This document shows positions 5,822-6,090 of a stretch of DNA of 6,090 bases, piece by piece (position 1 is the stretch's first letter; every line of letters begins with the position of its first letter). Below the pieces are notes generated by a model. The model was not told the DNA's origin and searched no databases. It was given only the letters and a program-made list of their open reading frames with translations. The translations under genes were made by a program, and so were the position numbers. The stretch comes from Chitinophagaceae bacterium (lineage in GTDB: Bacteria; Bacteroidota; Bacteroidia; Chitinophagales; Chitinophagaceae), in the NCBI GenBank assembly GCA_003132765.1, contig PKYU01000445.1, forward strand, positions 2,692 to 8,781, in the 5' to 3' direction.

Positions 5822-6090
5822 ATGTTTTCAATAGAGAACAAGAACGAAAATGGTTTTCTTAAAACCATTTTAAGAGATCAAAGTACAAAAACTTATGCTG
5901 TTATTCTTCCAGCCTGCGGAGCTATTCTCGGGTCTTTTAGCGTAGAAGGTAATAGCGGACCAGTGAACGTAATTGATAGTTATGAAACCCAGGAAGAATT
6001 TATTAAGAATGCCGAATCTAAAGGATTTTTAGGCTCAAAATTATCGCCTTTTGTTTGCCGGCTGCATCACGGATCTTATCACTTCGGTGA
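5822..6090 (+). CDS. Aldose 1-epimerase (galactose mutarotase) family protein, N-terminal part
   Basis: Eighty-nine codons from ATG 5822 to the window edge; the C-terminal two thirds or more are outside, including the catalytic His and Glu. An in-frame TAA two codons upstream makes this the first possible start. The visible part fits the N-terminal beta-sandwich edge of aldose 1-epimerases: TYAVILPACGAILGSFSV (24-41), a segment resembling the family's short linker (SYETQEEF, 53-60), and GFLGSKLSPFVCRLHHGSYHFG (68-89). R80 in SPFVCRL corresponds to the conserved Arg of the GR-x-x-NRI block in galactose mutarotase, which helps bind the sugar. The family interconverts alpha and beta anomers of hexoses; some members act on hexose-6-phosphates, and sugar specificity cannot be judged here. 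No signal peptide is visible, so it is probably cytosolic. Codons 9-17 contain a perfect inverted repeat. Confidence 0.85.
   Translation, partial: MFSIENKNENGFLKTILRDQSTKTYAVILPACGAILGSFSVEGNSGPVNVIDSYETQEEFIKNAESKGFLGSKLSPFVCRLHHGSYHFG
5847..5871 (+). repeat. Perfect 11-bp inverted repeat inside the start of the epimerase gene
   Basis: Arms AAAATGGTTTT (5847-5857) and AAAACCATTTT (5861-5871) are exact reverse complements separated by CTT. In RNA this gives an 11-bp stem with a three-base loop, starting 26 bases after the A of the ATG. The stem is mostly A-U, with two G-C pairs. It could affect early elongation, bind a protein as a DNA palindrome, or be chance in AT-rich sequence. Confidence 0.7.

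Overview
The window is AT-rich with tightly packed genes, and it looks like ordinary chromosome from a member of the Bacteroidota, plausibly near Chitinophagaceae/Sphingobacteriia. Three things point there. Several families are typical of that phylum (DUF2400/TIGR02757, DUF2911, an alkaline-type fatty acid hydroxylase without cytochrome b5). Start codons lack Shine-Dalgarno sequences. Two exact matches to the Bacteroidota -7 box (TAnnTTTG) sit just upstream of start codons. The assignment comes from family recognition only, not from a database search.

Layout from left to right. A fumarylacetoacetate hydrolase (FAH) family gene reads leftward and leaves the window at base 1. It is divergent from a rightward gene for a small membrane di-iron hydroxylase of the fatty acid 2-hydroxylase/sterol desaturase superfamily (914-1600). 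That gene converges on a leftward five-gene cluster (5232 down to 1646): an ACP phosphodiesterase-like protein (AcpH/DUF479), an exported DUF2911 protein, a cystathionine gamma-synthase/lyase family enzyme that starts with TTG, a DUF2400/TIGR02757 protein, and a small helical protein of unknown function. Gaps in the cluster are 30 to 55 bases and none holds a recognisable terminator. A perfect -7 box between the first two genes suggests that the last four can also be transcribed on their own. To the right is a rightward 80-residue, highly charged orphan ORF ending at a clear intrinsic terminator. Last comes the 5' end of an aldose 1-epimerase-like gene that leaves the window at base 6090.

The genes share no single pathway. 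They cover small-molecule catabolism (FAH family), membrane lipid modification, carrier protein turnover, sulfur amino acid metabolism, a possible DNA-repair-fold protein and sugar anomer interconversion. I see no CRISPR array, insertion sequence, tRNA, rRNA, phage gene or toxin-antitoxin pair, and no evidence for a new multi-gene system. The most unusual items are a perfect 11-bp inverted repeat inside the start of the epimerase gene, the FAH-family protein that keeps nearly the whole FAH active site but has Met where FAH has a catalytic-site Tyr, the TTG start of the cystathionine enzyme, and the small charged ORF with its own terminator.
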